From Actibacterium ureilyticum (GTDB lineage: Bacteria; Pseudomonadota; Alphaproteobacteria; Rhodobacterales; Rhodobacteraceae): DNA of 64,000 bases. Below the pieces are notes generated by a model. It worked only from the letters and a program-made list of their open reading frames with translations, ran no database searches and had not been told where the DNA came from. Made by a program: the position numbers and the translations under genes. This document shows, piece by piece, positions 1-8,365 of this stretch; positions within the stretch are counted from its first letter, which is position 1, and the number at the start of each line of letters is the position of its first letter. The stretch lies in the NCBI RefSeq assembly GCF_002285435.1, contig NZ_NSBT01000037.1:868001-932000 (forward strand). Reading direction: 5' to 3'.

Positions 1-587
1 GTTTGCCGGACCAGCTCCATCAACGCGGCGAACACTTTGTCGGATGTGCCCGGGTCCAGATTGCCCGTGGGCTCGTCCGCCAGCAACAGCTTCGGCTGAT
101 TGGCCAGCGCCCGGCAAAACGCCACCCGTTGCTGTTCGCCCCCCGACAGGGCCGCAGGGCGGTGCCCGGCGCGTTCGGCCACGCCGACCCGCGCCATCAG
201 CTCGCGCGCCCGCGCCTGCGCCGCGCCTTGGCCCACGCCATTGGCCAGTTGCGGCAGCACGATGTTTTCCAGCGCGGTGAATTCCGGCAGCAGGTGGTGG
301 AACTGATAGACAAATCCCACCCCCTCGCGCCGGATCCGCGTGCGGCGGCGATCCGACAGGCCGGTCACGGTTTCGCCGCCGATCCGCACCTGCCCCGCAT
401 CGGCGGAATCCAAAAGCCCCGCGATGTGCAGCAGGGTCGATTTACCGGCCCCCGACGGTGCGACCAGCGCCACAACCTCGCCCCGGTTCACGGTCAGCGA
501 CGCGCCGCGCAGCACCTGCACCGCGTTGGGCTTGCCGCGGTTATAGGTCTTTTCGACCCCGTCCAGTTCCAGCACCGGATCACTCAT
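1..587 (-). CDS. lolD: Lipoprotein-releasing ABC transporter ATPase LolD (3' end cut by window edge)
   Basis: ATP-binding subunit of the Lol complex, which extracts lipoproteins from the outer leaflet of the inner membrane. The 195 codons present show Walker A ([10 protein letters not shown]), a Q-loop region [12 protein letters not shown] typical of LolD, the signature LSGGEQQR and Walker [14 protein letters not shown]. The last ~30 codons lie beyond base 1. The ATG at 585-587 overlaps the end of the upstream permease gene by 8 bp, so the two are translationally coupled. It has all NTPase motifs and looks functional. Confidence 0.95.
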   Translation of the reverse strand, partial: MSDPVLELDGVEKTYNRGKPNAVQVLRGASLTVNRGEVVALVAPSGAGKSTLLHIAGLLDSADAGQVRIGGETVTGLSDRRRTRIRREGVGFVYQFHHLLPEFTALENIVLPQLANGVGQGAAQARARELMARVGVAERAGHRPAALSGGEQQRVAFCRALANQPKLLLADEPTGNLDPGTSDKVFAALMELVRQ

Positions 588-1866
588 AACGCAGCGCCTC
601 CACCGGGTTCATCCGCGCCGCACGGCGGGCGGGAAAGATCGTGACGATGAAGGACAGGCCCAGCGACAGCGCAATCGCGGTCAGCACGTCCTGCGCCCGC
701 AGCACCGCCGGCAGGCGATAGATCCCCCGGATCGAGGCATCCCAGACCTCGCCCCCCGAAGCCCCGTTCACAAAGGCCAGGATCGGATCGAAATAGATTG
801 CAAACAGGCACCCCAGGATCACGCCGCCGATGGTGCCCACCAGCCCCACCAGCGCGCCGCACAGGAAGAACACCCGCAGGATCGACCCTTCGGTCAGGCC
901 CATGGTGCGCAGGATGCCGATATCGCGGCCCTTGTTCTTGACCAGCATCACCAGCCCGGAAATGATGTTCATCGACGCGATCAGCACCAGTACCGACATC
1001 AGCACGAACATCACTGTGTCTTCGACATCCAGCGCCTTCAGGTACGCGCCCGAGGCATCGCGCCATGTCCACAAAAGCGCCTTGTCGCCGCCCGCCCGGA
1101 TCAGGTCCAGCATCATGCGGTCGACATGTTCGGGCGCCTCGACCATCACTTCCAACTCGTCGGCCAGACCCTCGCGGTTGAAGTAACTCTGCGCCTCGGC
1201 AAAGGGCATATAGACCCGCGTGCGGTCGATGTCATAGCGCCCCGCGCTGAAGATATAGACCACCTCATAGGCATTGGATCGCAGGCTGGTGCCAAAGGGC
1301 GTCTTGACCCCGTTGGGCGAGATCAGCTTGACCCGGTCGCCGACGCCCACGCCCAGCGTGCGCGCCACGCCCGAGCCGATGGCGATGCCCTCGTCCAGCC
1401 GGTCGATATCGCCCTGCGTCTGGTCGGATTCCGCGATACGCGGAATGGTTTTCAGGTTTTCCAGCGTGATCCCAAAGACTTCGACGCCAGAGTTACGGTC
1501 AGTGTGCGAGGCCATGACCTGCCCCTTGACCAGCGGCGCCACCCGGGTCACGCCCGGCACCGCGCGGACCCGTTCGGCCATCGCCTCGTAATCCTCAAGC
1601 GTGCGGGTCACCTGCCCGCTTTCGGTCACATGGGTGCTGGAATAGACGGTGACATGGGCGTTGGCGCCCAGGATCGTGTCGACGAATTCGGCGCGAAAAC
1701 CCGCGCGCACCGCCAGCGTGATGATCAGCGCGGCCACCGCCAGCGTGATCCCCACCAGCGAGATCCAGGTCATCACACTGACCCCGCCCTCGGCGCGGCG
1801 GGCGCGCAGATAGCGCCAGGCGATCATCCATTCGAAACGGGAAAACGGGGCGGTCGGGGCGGCCAT
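580..1866 (-). CDS. lolC: Lipoprotein-releasing ABC transporter permease (LolC/LolE family)
   Basis: 428-aa inner-membrane permease partner of LolD. There is one TM helix near residues 29-50, a large periplasmic domain to about residue 280, then three C-terminal TM helices (FtsX-like topology), ending in a conserved [12 protein letters not shown]-type tail. Only one permease gene is visible. Either it works as a homodimer or hybrid LolC/E, or a second gene lies elsewhere. It is transcribed with lolD (8-bp overlap). In many relatives proS lies directly upstream; here two small genes, a reductase and a MITE-like element separate them. Confidence 0.92.
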   Translation of the reverse strand: MAAPTAPFSRFEWMIAWRYLRARRAEGGVSVMTWISLVGITLAVAALIITLAVRAGFRAEFVDTILGANAHVTVYSSTHVTESGQVTRTLEDYEAMAERVRAVPGVTRVAPLVKGQVMASHTDRNSGVEVFGITLENLKTIPRIAESDQTQGDIDRLDEGIAIGSGVARTLGVGVGDRVKLISPNGVKTPFGTSLRSNAYEVVYIFSAGRYDIDRTRVYMPFAEAQSYFNREGLADELEVMVEAPEHVDRMMLDLIRAGGDKALLWTWRDASGAYLKALDVEDTVMFVLMSVLVLIASMNIISGLVMLVKNKGRDIGILRTMGLTEGSILRVFFLCGALVGLVGTIGGVILGCLFAIYFDPILAFVNGASGGEVWDASIRGIYRLPAVLRAQDVLTAIALSLGLSFIVTIFPARRAARMNPVEALRYE

Positions 1867-2014
1867 TTCGGCTCCTGCGTGGTCTGCTCGGGCGGAACCT
1901 GCGCCGAATGGGGCGGGGCGTCAAGCGGCGCGGACCGCAAACCGCGCAGATAACCGCTGACATTTTCGCCCGATGCGGCAACACTGGGCGGGACGCAATC
2001 AGGGGGCCGGTGCG

Positions 2015-3334
2015 ATGGGTGCGGGGCTGTTGATGATCCTCTATGTGGCGGTGGCGCTGCTGCCGCTGGGGCTGGCCTGGCTACAGGGCGCGCCGCCGCG
2101 ATCGGTCGCGGACGAGCTTGCGTCGGGCGCGGGGCTGCTGGCGCTGGCGATCATCCTTGTGGAATTCGTGATTTCGGGCCGGTTTCGCACCATCTCGCGC
2201 CGGATCGGGTCGGACGTGACGATGCGAATGCACCAGCTTGTGGCGCGCAGCGCGCTGGTTCTGGCGATGGCGCACCCGTTCCTCTATCGCGGGCCAACCG
2301 GCCACGCGCCCGAATGGGACATCAGCCGCGCCCAGTCGATCACCTGGGATTTCACCGCGATCTGGCCGGGCATCGTGGCCTTTGCCTTGCTCCCCGCGCT
2401 GGTGCTGCTGGCGCTGGGGCGCACGAAGCTGGATTTCCGGTATGAGACCTGGCGCGCGATGCACGGAATCGGCGCGGTTCTGATCGCCGGGGCGGGCGTG
2501 CTGCACGCCACCCGCGCGGGCCGCTACAGCGCCGATCCGCTGCTGGGCGGGCTGTGGTGGGGGATGTTCGGGGTCGCCGTCGCCTCGCTGCTATTCGTCT
2601 ATGTCGCACGGCCCCTGATGCGCTGGCGCCAGCCCTGGACCGTGACCCGCATCACCCCCGCCGCCGACCGCACGTGGGAGGTCACGCTGACCCCCGCCCG
2701 CCCCTTTGCCTGGCGCTATCAGGCCGGGCAATTCGCCTGGCTGAATATCGGCCACAGCCCGTTTTCGTTCCACGAGAACCCGTTTTCCATCGCCACCGCC
2801 CCAGCGCAGGGGCCCGAAATCGGCTTTGTCATCAAGGAACTGGGCGATTTCACCGGTACGATTGGCCGCATCGCGCCCGGAACGCGCGCCTATGTCGATG
2901 GGCCGCACGGGCACCTGTCGCCCGCCGGGCACGCCGCGCAGGGCCTTGCGCTGATCGCGGGCGGCGTGGGGATCGCACCGATGCTGGGTATCCTGCGCGA
3001 ACTGGCCGCCACGGGCGATGCGCGGCCCAGCACGCTGATCTATGGCAACCGCACGGCCGGTCAGATCGTCAACCCCGATGAGTTGGCGGCACTGGCGCGC
3101 GACCACGGCACGAATGTCGTGCATGTGCTGTCGGAACCCGCGCCGGACTGGGACGGGGAGGCCGGGATCATCAGCCGCGCACTGTTACAGCGCCATCTGG
3201 GCCGACCGAACCACCGCGACTGGCTCTATCTGCTGTGCGGTCCGCCCCCGATGCTGGAGGGGGTAGAGGCATCGCTGCTGGCGATGGGTATCCCCGCGCA
3301 AAACATCCTGTCGGAAAGGTTCGTCTATGACTGA
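2015..3334 (+). CDS. Ferric-reductase-like transmembrane flavoprotein (FAD/NAD(P)H)
   Basis: 439-aa membrane oxidoreductase. The N-terminal ~200 residues form a multi-TM ferric-reductase-like domain with His-containing helices (MRMHQLVARSALVLAMAHP). An FAD-binding barrel follows, with the ENPFSIATAP motif, then an NAD-binding domain with GGVGIAPMLGILREL and LCGPPPMLEGVE. It probably passes electrons from NAD(P)H through FAD and haem to an acceptor; ferric iron is only one possibility. The start at 2015 is preferred over 1973 because AGGGGG at 2001-2006 is well spaced from it. Its stop overlaps the next small ORF. Confidence 0.82.
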   Translation: MGAGLLMILYVAVALLPLGLAWLQGAPPRSVADELASGAGLLALAIILVEFVISGRFRTISRRIGSDVTMRMHQLVARSALVLAMAHPFLYRGPTGHAPEWDISRAQSITWDFTAIWPGIVAFALLPALVLLALGRTKLDFRYETWRAMHGIGAVLIAGAGVLHATRAGRYSADPLLGGLWWGMFGVAVASLLFVYVARPLMRWRQPWTVTRITPAADRTWEVTLTPARPFAWRYQAGQFAWLNIGHSPFSFHENPFSIATAPAQGPEIGFVIKELGDFTGTIGRIAPGTRAYVDGPHGHLSPAGHAAQGLALIAGGVGIAPMLGILRELAATGDARPSTLIYGNRTAGQIVNPDELAALARDHGTNVVHVLSEPAPDWDGEAGIISRALLQRHLGRPNHRDWLYLLCGPPPMLEGVEASLLAMGIPAQNILSERFVYD

Positions 3335-3440
3335 TCGCAGTCCCCGCACCGCCCGCCTGCGCATCCGCCGCGCCTTCTGGATCTTGAACGCGGCCGGGAT
3401 CGCGGCGTTGCTGGGGTTCGCCCTGCGCGGGGTGTTCTAG
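3327..3440 (+). CDS. 37-aa putative single-TM peptide coupled to the reductase
   Basis: Short ORF starting inside the last codons of the reductase gene (its ATG lies 5 bases before the reductase TGA). It encodes MTDRSPRTARLRIRRAF, a basic N-terminus, followed by a hydrophobic stretch WILNAAGIAALLGFALRG that could span the membrane. The start overlap suggests translational coupling and a possible accessory role for the reductase. Its TAG stop is part of the CTAG flanking a MITE-like element. No family is recognised and expression is unproven. Confidence 0.5.
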   Translation: MTDRSPRTARLRIRRAFWILNAAGIAALLGFALRGVF

Positions 3441-3704
3441 GGTCAGGACCCATTAATCCCGCGCCGCTGGCGCTAAATCCGCGAAATATCAGGGGTTTGG
3501 GACGCGCAGGGAAGAGTGGTTCTCTTTTCAAGCGGCCCGAGCCGCTGAGATGAAGCGGATTTGGCGTCCTTCGGATTTGGCGGGTTTTCCGCCTGCCTAC
3601 CTTTCAGAGCCTTGAAATAGAACCACTATTCCTGCGGCTCTGCGCGTTATCAGACGAAAAACCTGCCAAACCAGCGGTGCAGGATTAATGGGTCCTGACC
3701 CTAG
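3437..3704. mobile_element. MITE-like palindromic element with CTAG target duplication
   Basis: 268-bp segment flanked by CTAG (3437-3440 and 3701-3704). The flanks enclose perfect 19-bp terminal inverted repeats GGTCAGGACCCATTAATCC, and imperfect complementarity continues inward to about 3471/3669. Inner arms repeat around TAGTGGTTCT (3510-3532 against 3611-3632), so the whole element can fold as a long hairpin. It has no ORF for a transposase. The 4-bp CTAG fits the YTAR-type target duplication known for IS5-group elements; that assignment is inference. The CTAG copies supply the stop codons of both flanking convergent genes. Confidence 0.8.
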
Positions 3705-4186
3705 GCCCGCCGCCGCAACAGACGGCCCATCCCGGCAAAGACCGCCGACAGGCCAAGCCACCCGGCCCCGAACCCGATCCCGGCACAGATCAGCCCGTCC
3801 AGGCTGACCGGCAGCGCGGGCTGGAAATCCGCCCAGGTCCGGCGCGCCAGTTCCGCATCGCGGAAATGCCAGGGCTGCGTCAGCCGCGACAACACCCCCT
3901 GCCCCCGCAATTGGTCATAATCGGATTTCAGCCGGTCATAGCGCGCCATCGACCCCGCAAGCGTGCTGCGCAGGTTGTCCTCGAACGCATCTCCCTGCAA
4001 ACGCGCCAAAGCCTCTTGCCGGGTCAGGCCCGCGCTGGTGGCCGAATGGTCGAATGCCACGACCATCCCGCGCAGTTCGTCCACCGCGCCCGAGAGCCGC
4101 TGAATATATTGCTGCGAAAACGCCGGAAACTGCGACAGCCCAAGGGCCATCGCCAGCGCCCCGGCCAGCGTCAAGGTTCTGATCAT
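3701..4186 (-). CDS. DUF2937 family membrane-associated protein
   Basis: 161 aa. It has an N-terminal hydrophobic signal or anchor (MIRTLTLAGALAMALGLSQF), a helical, charged middle, and a C-terminal TM helix near residues 128-152 (LDGLICAGIGFGAGWLGLSA), followed by a basic LLRRRA end. This matches the DUF2937 family as I know it; no function is established. The TAG stop lies in the CTAG flank of the MITE-like element, so the element sits immediately downstream without shortening the gene. Confidence 0.75.
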   Translation of the reverse strand: MIRTLTLAGALAMALGLSQFPAFSQQYIQRLSGAVDELRGMVVAFDHSATSAGLTRQEALARLQGDAFEDNLRSTLAGSMARYDRLKSDYDQLRGQGVLSRLTQPWHFRDAELARRTWADFQPALPVSLDGLICAGIGFGAGWLGLSAVFAGMGRLLRRRA

Positions 4187-4243
4187 TTGCCTGCCCGTTT
4201 TCTTTTGACCATAGCATGGCCGGGTCGGTCTGCACAGCGCGGC

Positions 4244-4651
4244 TCAGAACACCGTCTGCTGCGCGCGCGACAGGAAAAAGCCGTGCCCGTCCTGATTGCG
4301 GCATTCCAACCCCTTGGTCGAGGAATGACAAACAAACCCACCAAATTCGCCGGTGATCCCGTATTCCGCGCGGTGTTGTGCGCCCTTGTGGTTATTCAGG
4401 GGCGCACATTGCATATAGACCGGGCCGCGATCCTTCATGAAGAACACATGACCCCAATCGGCGCTACAGCCACTCGGGCGCGGCGCGGCGGGCGGGCCAT
4501 AACGTTCGATGATCGTGCAGGTCAGGTCCGAGGATTCAAACCCCTCGCCCACCACGCATTGGATGTTCTGCGACGGTGTCTCGAACGACCAGACATCGGC
4601 GGATGCAACGGATGCGGCCATCAGCGTGACCGCGCAAACGAATTTGAACAA
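4244..4651 (-). CDS. Small secreted cysteine-rich protein (DUF6636-like)
   Basis: 135 aa with a signal peptide (MFKFVCAVTLMAASVASA, cleavage before DVWSF). The mature part has the pattern FETPSQNIQC...DLTCTIIER...GCSADWGHVF...CAPLNN...GGFVCHSSTKGLECRN, with several cysteines likely paired in the periplasm. This resembles DUF6636 proteins (recalled, not searched). Role unknown. It is co-directional with the DUF2937 gene, 57 bp upstream of it. Confidence 0.65.
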   Translation of the reverse strand: MFKFVCAVTLMAASVASADVWSFETPSQNIQCVVGEGFESSDLTCTIIERYGPPAAPRPSGCSADWGHVFFMKDRGPVYMQCAPLNNHKGAQHRAEYGITGEFGGFVCHSSTKGLECRNQDGHGFFLSRAQQTVF

Positions 4652-5075
4652 ATCAAGCCCCCAGCAGGCGGAACAGCAAACCCGCTTACCCTATCATGGG
4701 GTGGATCGCGGACAAAGCGCGGTTGGGCAATCAGATGCCGCGTCTGTGTTGCGTCTTGTGTTATGTGGCAGCGATGCTGATCAAGCTGGCATCGGCTTGA
4801 AGCCGCGCGGCGCCCGACCGCGGGTGGGCGTCGATCCGGCTGAGCGGCGCGCTTTATGGTGCCAGATACATCTTCGCGCAAAGGTCAGCGCGCGGGTGAA
4901 AGGCGCCCGCCCGGGGGGCGGTCGGGCGCCGCGCGGCGGGGCTGACGCCCCTTGATCCCGCGCGAACGGGCGCATGATCTGTGTCCAGCAAGTTCTCAAA
5001 GCCGCACTCCGCGCGGGCCGTCCCTCCGCGCGACGCGAATTAGAAGCCTAAGCCCAAATGCGCCGACGCCCCGGA
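4652..5075. other. 424-bp gap without a supported gene
   Basis: Lies between proS and the secreted-protein gene, both on minus. Short open frames here lack ribosome sites and family resemblance. No tRNA-like T-loop was found. The only structured item is the GC-rich hairpin at 4902-4930. A second copy of the GGCGCCCG half occurs near 4808, so alternative folds are possible. Confidence 0.5.
4898..4930 (-). terminator. proS: Candidate terminator downstream of proS
   Basis: Perfect 8-bp stem GGCGCCCG (4902-4909) with CGGGCGCC (4923-4930). Read on minus, it is followed by a short T run (TTTCACC). It lies 146 bp past the proS stop. The weak U-tract makes this tentative. Confidence 0.4.
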
Positions 5076-6413
5076 TCAATGCGCGGCGTAGATCTCGACC
5101 ACCCGCGCCACGGCATCCTCGGGCGACAGTTCCACGCTTTCGCCAGTGCGGCGGCTGGTCAGTTCGACCACGCCGTTTTTCAGCCCGCGCGGGCCGACGG
5201 TGATGCGCCAGGGCAGACCGATCAGGTCCATCGTGGCGAATTTGCCGCCCGCGCGTTCGTTGCGGTCGTCATAAAGCGGCTCCAGCCCCGCATTGCTCAG
5301 CGCGGCGTACAGGCTTTCGCAGGCGGCATCGGCTTCTGCATCCCCCTGTTTCAGGTTCACGATCCCGCAATGGAAAGGCGTCACGCCCTCGGGCCAGATG
5401 ATGCCCTTGTCGTCATGGCTGGCCTCGATGATGGCACCCAGCAAACGGCTGACACCGATACCGTGGCTGCCCATATGGACCGGCACCTGTTCCTGCTTGT
5501 CGTTGATGACGGTGGCGCCCATCGGCTCGGAATACTTGGTGCCGAAATAGAAGATCTGCCCCACCTCGATCCCGCGGGCCACGCGGCGGCGTTCCTCGGG
5601 GATTTCGTTGAAAAGCGCCTCGTCATGGGTCTCGTCGGTGCGGGCATAGCGGCTGGTGAACTCCTCCAGCACGCCCTGGCACTGTGCGACATCGTCATAG
5701 TCGATCGCGCGGTCGCCAAAGCTCAGGTCGGTCACCGCGCTGTCATAGAAGACCTCGGATTCGCCGGTTTCGGCCAGCACCAGGAATTCATGGGTATAGT
5801 CGCCGCCGATCGGCCCGCCATCGGCGCGCATCGGAATGGCCTGCAGCCCCATGCGCTCATAGGTGCGCAGATAGCTGACCAGGTGACGGTTATAGGCGTG
5901 CAGCGCGTCCTCTTTCGTCAGGTCGAAATTATAGCCGTCCTTCATCAGGAATTCGCGGCCCCGCATCACACCGAAGCGCGGGCGGATCTCGTCGCGGAAT
6001 TTCCACTGGATGTGATACAGCGTCAGCGGCAGGTCCTTGTAGCTGTTCACATGGCTGCGGAAGATGTCGGTGATCAGCTCTTCGTTCGTGGGACCATAGA
6101 GCATATCGCGCCCATGCCGGTCGGTGATGCGCAGCATCTCTTCGCCGTAATCGTCATAGCGCCCCGATTCCCGCCACAGATCGGCCGATTGCAGCGTCGG
6201 CATCAGCATCGGGATATGCCCCGCGCGCACCTGTTCCTCGTGCACGATGTTCTCGATCTTGCGCAGAACCTTGAAGCCCAGCGGCAGCCAGGAATAGATC
6301 CCCGCGCTGGCCTGCTTGATCATGCCCGCGCGCAGCATGTAGCGGTGGCTGACGATCTGCGCCTCGGCGGGCGTTTCCTTCAGGACGGGCAGGAAATAGC
6401 GGGACAGGCGCAT
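5076..6413 (-). CDS. proS: Prolyl-tRNA synthetase, short alphaproteobacterial type
   Basis: 445-aa class II aminoacyl-tRNA synthetase charging tRNA-Pro. Class II motifs are visible ([39 protein letters not shown], motif 2; [14 protein letters not shown], motif 3), plus a C-terminal anticodon-binding domain. It is about 120 residues shorter than the E. coli enzyme because the large editing insertion between motifs 2 and 3 is reduced, as is known for alphaproteobacterial ProRS. Trans-editing proteins elsewhere would have to handle Ala-tRNA-Pro. The ATG is preceded by GAGGA. No operon partner overlaps it. Confidence 0.97.
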   Translation of the reverse strand: MRLSRYFLPVLKETPAEAQIVSHRYMLRAGMIKQASAGIYSWLPLGFKVLRKIENIVHEEQVRAGHIPMLMPTLQSADLWRESGRYDDYGEEMLRITDRHGRDMLYGPTNEELITDIFRSHVNSYKDLPLTLYHIQWKFRDEIRPRFGVMRGREFLMKDGYNFDLTKEDALHAYNRHLVSYLRTYERMGLQAIPMRADGGPIGGDYTHEFLVLAETGESEVFYDSAVTDLSFGDRAIDYDDVAQCQGVLEEFTSRYARTDETHDEALFNEIPEERRRVARGIEVGQIFYFGTKYSEPMGATVINDKQEQVPVHMGSHGIGVSRLLGAIIEASHDDKGIIWPEGVTPFHCGIVNLKQGDAEADAACESLYAALSNAGLEPLYDDRNERAGGKFATMDLIGLPWRITVGPRGLKNGVVELTSRRTGESVELSPEDAVARVVEIYAAH

Positions 6414-6577
6414 GCGGGTTCCTCGGCGTTGATATCGATCCTTCGTTTATGGCTTTGCGCGGAAACAGACAAGCACCCTGCGCAATCGCGGCGGGCCGGG
6501 GCACGGGTTTCACCCGCCCCCTTGAAAGCCCCGCCCGGCTGGGCGATGTAAAAAGGGATCAAACAGGGCGGATACAG

Positions 6578-7666
6578 ATGGCATTACCGGTTCGGGAACA
6601 GGCAAAATACTGGGGCGTCTTCGCCGTGGTGTTCTTTGCCGTGATGTGGTTTCTGGGCGATGTGATCCTGCCCTTCATCCTGGGGATGGCGATTGCCTAT
6701 TGCCTGGACCCGTTGGCCGACCGGCTGGAGCGGCTGGGCTTCAGCCGCATATTGGCCACGGTCACGATCACCCTGCTGGCGCTGCTGCTGTTCGTGCTGA
6801 TGGCGCTGCTGGTGATCCCGACGCTGGTGTCGCAGACCGCGTCGCTGTTCGATTCCGCGCCGCAGCTGTTCCAGAACCTGCAGGTTTTCCTGACCGAACG
6901 CTTCCCGTCGCTGATCGACGAGGGGTCGGTGCTGCGCAAATCGCTGGGCAGCCTGGGCGAAACCATCCAGTCGCGCGGGGGCGAGCTGCTGAACGGCGTC
7001 GTCGCGTCGGTCCAGAACGTGCTGAACGTGGTCGTTCTGGTGGTGCTGGTTCCGGTCATCACCTTTTACCTGCTGCTGGACTGGGACCGGATGGTGGAAC
7101 GCGTTGACGACCTGTTGCCGCGCGACCATGCCCCGGTGGTCCGGCGCCTGGCCAGCCAGATCGACGATACGTTGGCGGCCTTTATCCGCGGGCAAGGCAC
7201 GGTCTGTCTGATCCTGGGGACGTTCTATGCGGTGTCGCTGATGCTGGTGGGGCTGCAATTCGGGCTGGTCGTCGGGTTCGTGGCCGGGCTGATCTCGTTC
7301 ATTCCCTATGTCGGGGCGCTGGTCGGCGGGGTGCTGGCGATCGGGTTGGCGATTTTCCAGTTCTGGGGCGAATGGTGGATGATCGGGGCGGTGGCCGCGG
7401 TATTCGCCGTGGGCCAGATGCTGGAGGGCAACATCCTGACGCCAAACCTGGTCGGGTCGTCCGTGGGGCTGCACCCGGTCTGGCTGATCTTTGCGCTGTC
7501 GGCATTCGGCGCGCTGTTCGGCTTTGTCGGCATGCTGGTGGCCGTGCCGGTGGCGGCGGCGCTGGGGGTGCTGGCGCGCTATGGCATATCGCAATACAAG
7601 GACAGCCGGCTTTATCGCGGCCTGTCGGCACAGGAACAGGCCGACATCGCCGGGGATGACAGCTGA
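6578..7666 (+). CDS. AI-2E family transporter (PerM-like permease)
   Basis: 362-aa polytopic membrane protein. Hydrophobic helices occur at the N-terminus (about residues 13-55 and 65-95), followed by a soluble region with LFDSAPQLFQNLQVF, then a C-terminal helical bundle with FVAGLISFIPYVGALVGG and GQMLEGNILTPNLVG, the hallmark region of this family. Members export small molecules or cations; the AI-2 name does not prove quorum signalling. The start at 6578 is chosen because the frame continues upstream only into non-coding-like sequence. hdaA begins at the next base. Confidence 0.85.
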   Translation: MALPVREQAKYWGVFAVVFFAVMWFLGDVILPFILGMAIAYCLDPLADRLERLGFSRILATVTITLLALLLFVLMALLVIPTLVSQTASLFDSAPQLFQNLQVFLTERFPSLIDEGSVLRKSLGSLGETIQSRGGELLNGVVASVQNVLNVVVLVVLVPVITFYLLLDWDRMVERVDDLLPRDHAPVVRRLASQIDDTLAAFIRGQGTVCLILGTFYAVSLMLVGLQFGLVVGFVAGLISFIPYVGALVGGVLAIGLAIFQFWGEWWMIGAVAAVFAVGQMLEGNILTPNLVGSSVGLHPVWLIFALSAFGALFGFVGMLVAVPVAAALGVLARYGISQYKDSRLYRGLSAQEQADIAGDDS

Positions 7667-8365
7667 ATGCCGCGTCAACTGGTGCTGGACCTGCCCGTGC
7701 GCGCCGCCACGGGGCGCAGCGACTTTTTCGTCTCGCCGTCGAACGCGCTTGCGGTGGCGCAGATCGACGCCTGGCGGGACTGGCCGCAGCGTAAGCTGCT
7801 GCTGATCGGGCCGGGCGCGTCCGGAAAGACCCATCTGTGCCACGTCTGGGCGGCGGCGGCTGGGGCGGTCGTGGTTCCGGCCGATAGCCTGACGACCGAT
7901 GCCATCCCCGCTTTGGCCGCGCACGGCGCCGTCGCGGTCGAGGATGCCGACCGCATCGCTGGGGACCCGGCGGCGGAAACCGCGCTCTTTCACCTGCACA
8001 ACCTGACCCTGGCCGAGGGCGGCGCGCTGATGATGACCGCGCGCGCCCTGCCCAACGCCTGGCCGCTGGGGTTGCCGGATCTGGCCAGCCGGGTTCAGGC
8101 CACGCCCATCGCCACGCTGCAACCGCCCGATGACGCGCTGCTGGCGGCGGTGCTGGTCAAGCTTTTCACCGACCGGCAATTGCAGGTGCAGCCCAAGCTT
8201 GTGCAATACCTGCTGAAACGCATGGACCGGTCCTTTGCCGCGGCGCAATCCATCGTGGCCGATCTGGACCGGGTTTCGCTGGCATCGGGGCGCAAGATCA
8301 GCGAAAAACTGGCCAGCGAGATTCTGTCCAGCGACGACATATCCAAAGACGGCAGCGCGGTATGA
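7667..8365 (+). CDS. hdaA: DnaA-related replication regulator HdaA
   Basis: 232-aa DnaA/Hda-type AAA+ protein without the DnaA DNA-binding domain. It shows LLLIGPGASGKTHLCHVWAA (Walker A), an AVEDADRI Walker B region and the sensor-like RVQATPIATLQPPDD. The N-terminal QLVLDLP resembles the clamp-binding peptide of Hda proteins. In Caulobacter HdaA stimulates ATP hydrolysis by DnaA with the sliding clamp and so limits re-initiation; the same role is inferred here. It starts directly after the permease stop and overlaps ppk by 4 bp (ATGA). Confidence 0.85.
   Translation: MPRQLVLDLPVRAATGRSDFFVSPSNALAVAQIDAWRDWPQRKLLLIGPGASGKTHLCHVWAAAAGAVVVPADSLTTDAIPALAAHGAVAVEDADRIAGDPAAETALFHLHNLTLAEGGALMMTARALPNAWPLGLPDLASRVQATPIATLQPPDDALLAAVLVKLFTDRQLQVQPKLVQYLLKRMDRSFAAAQSIVADLDRVSLASGRKISEKLASEILSSDDISKDGSAV

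Noticed and set aside
4652-5075. Possible tRNA or small RNA gene
   Set aside because: No T-loop-like GTTCRA motif or cloverleaf found; only a GC-rich hairpin.
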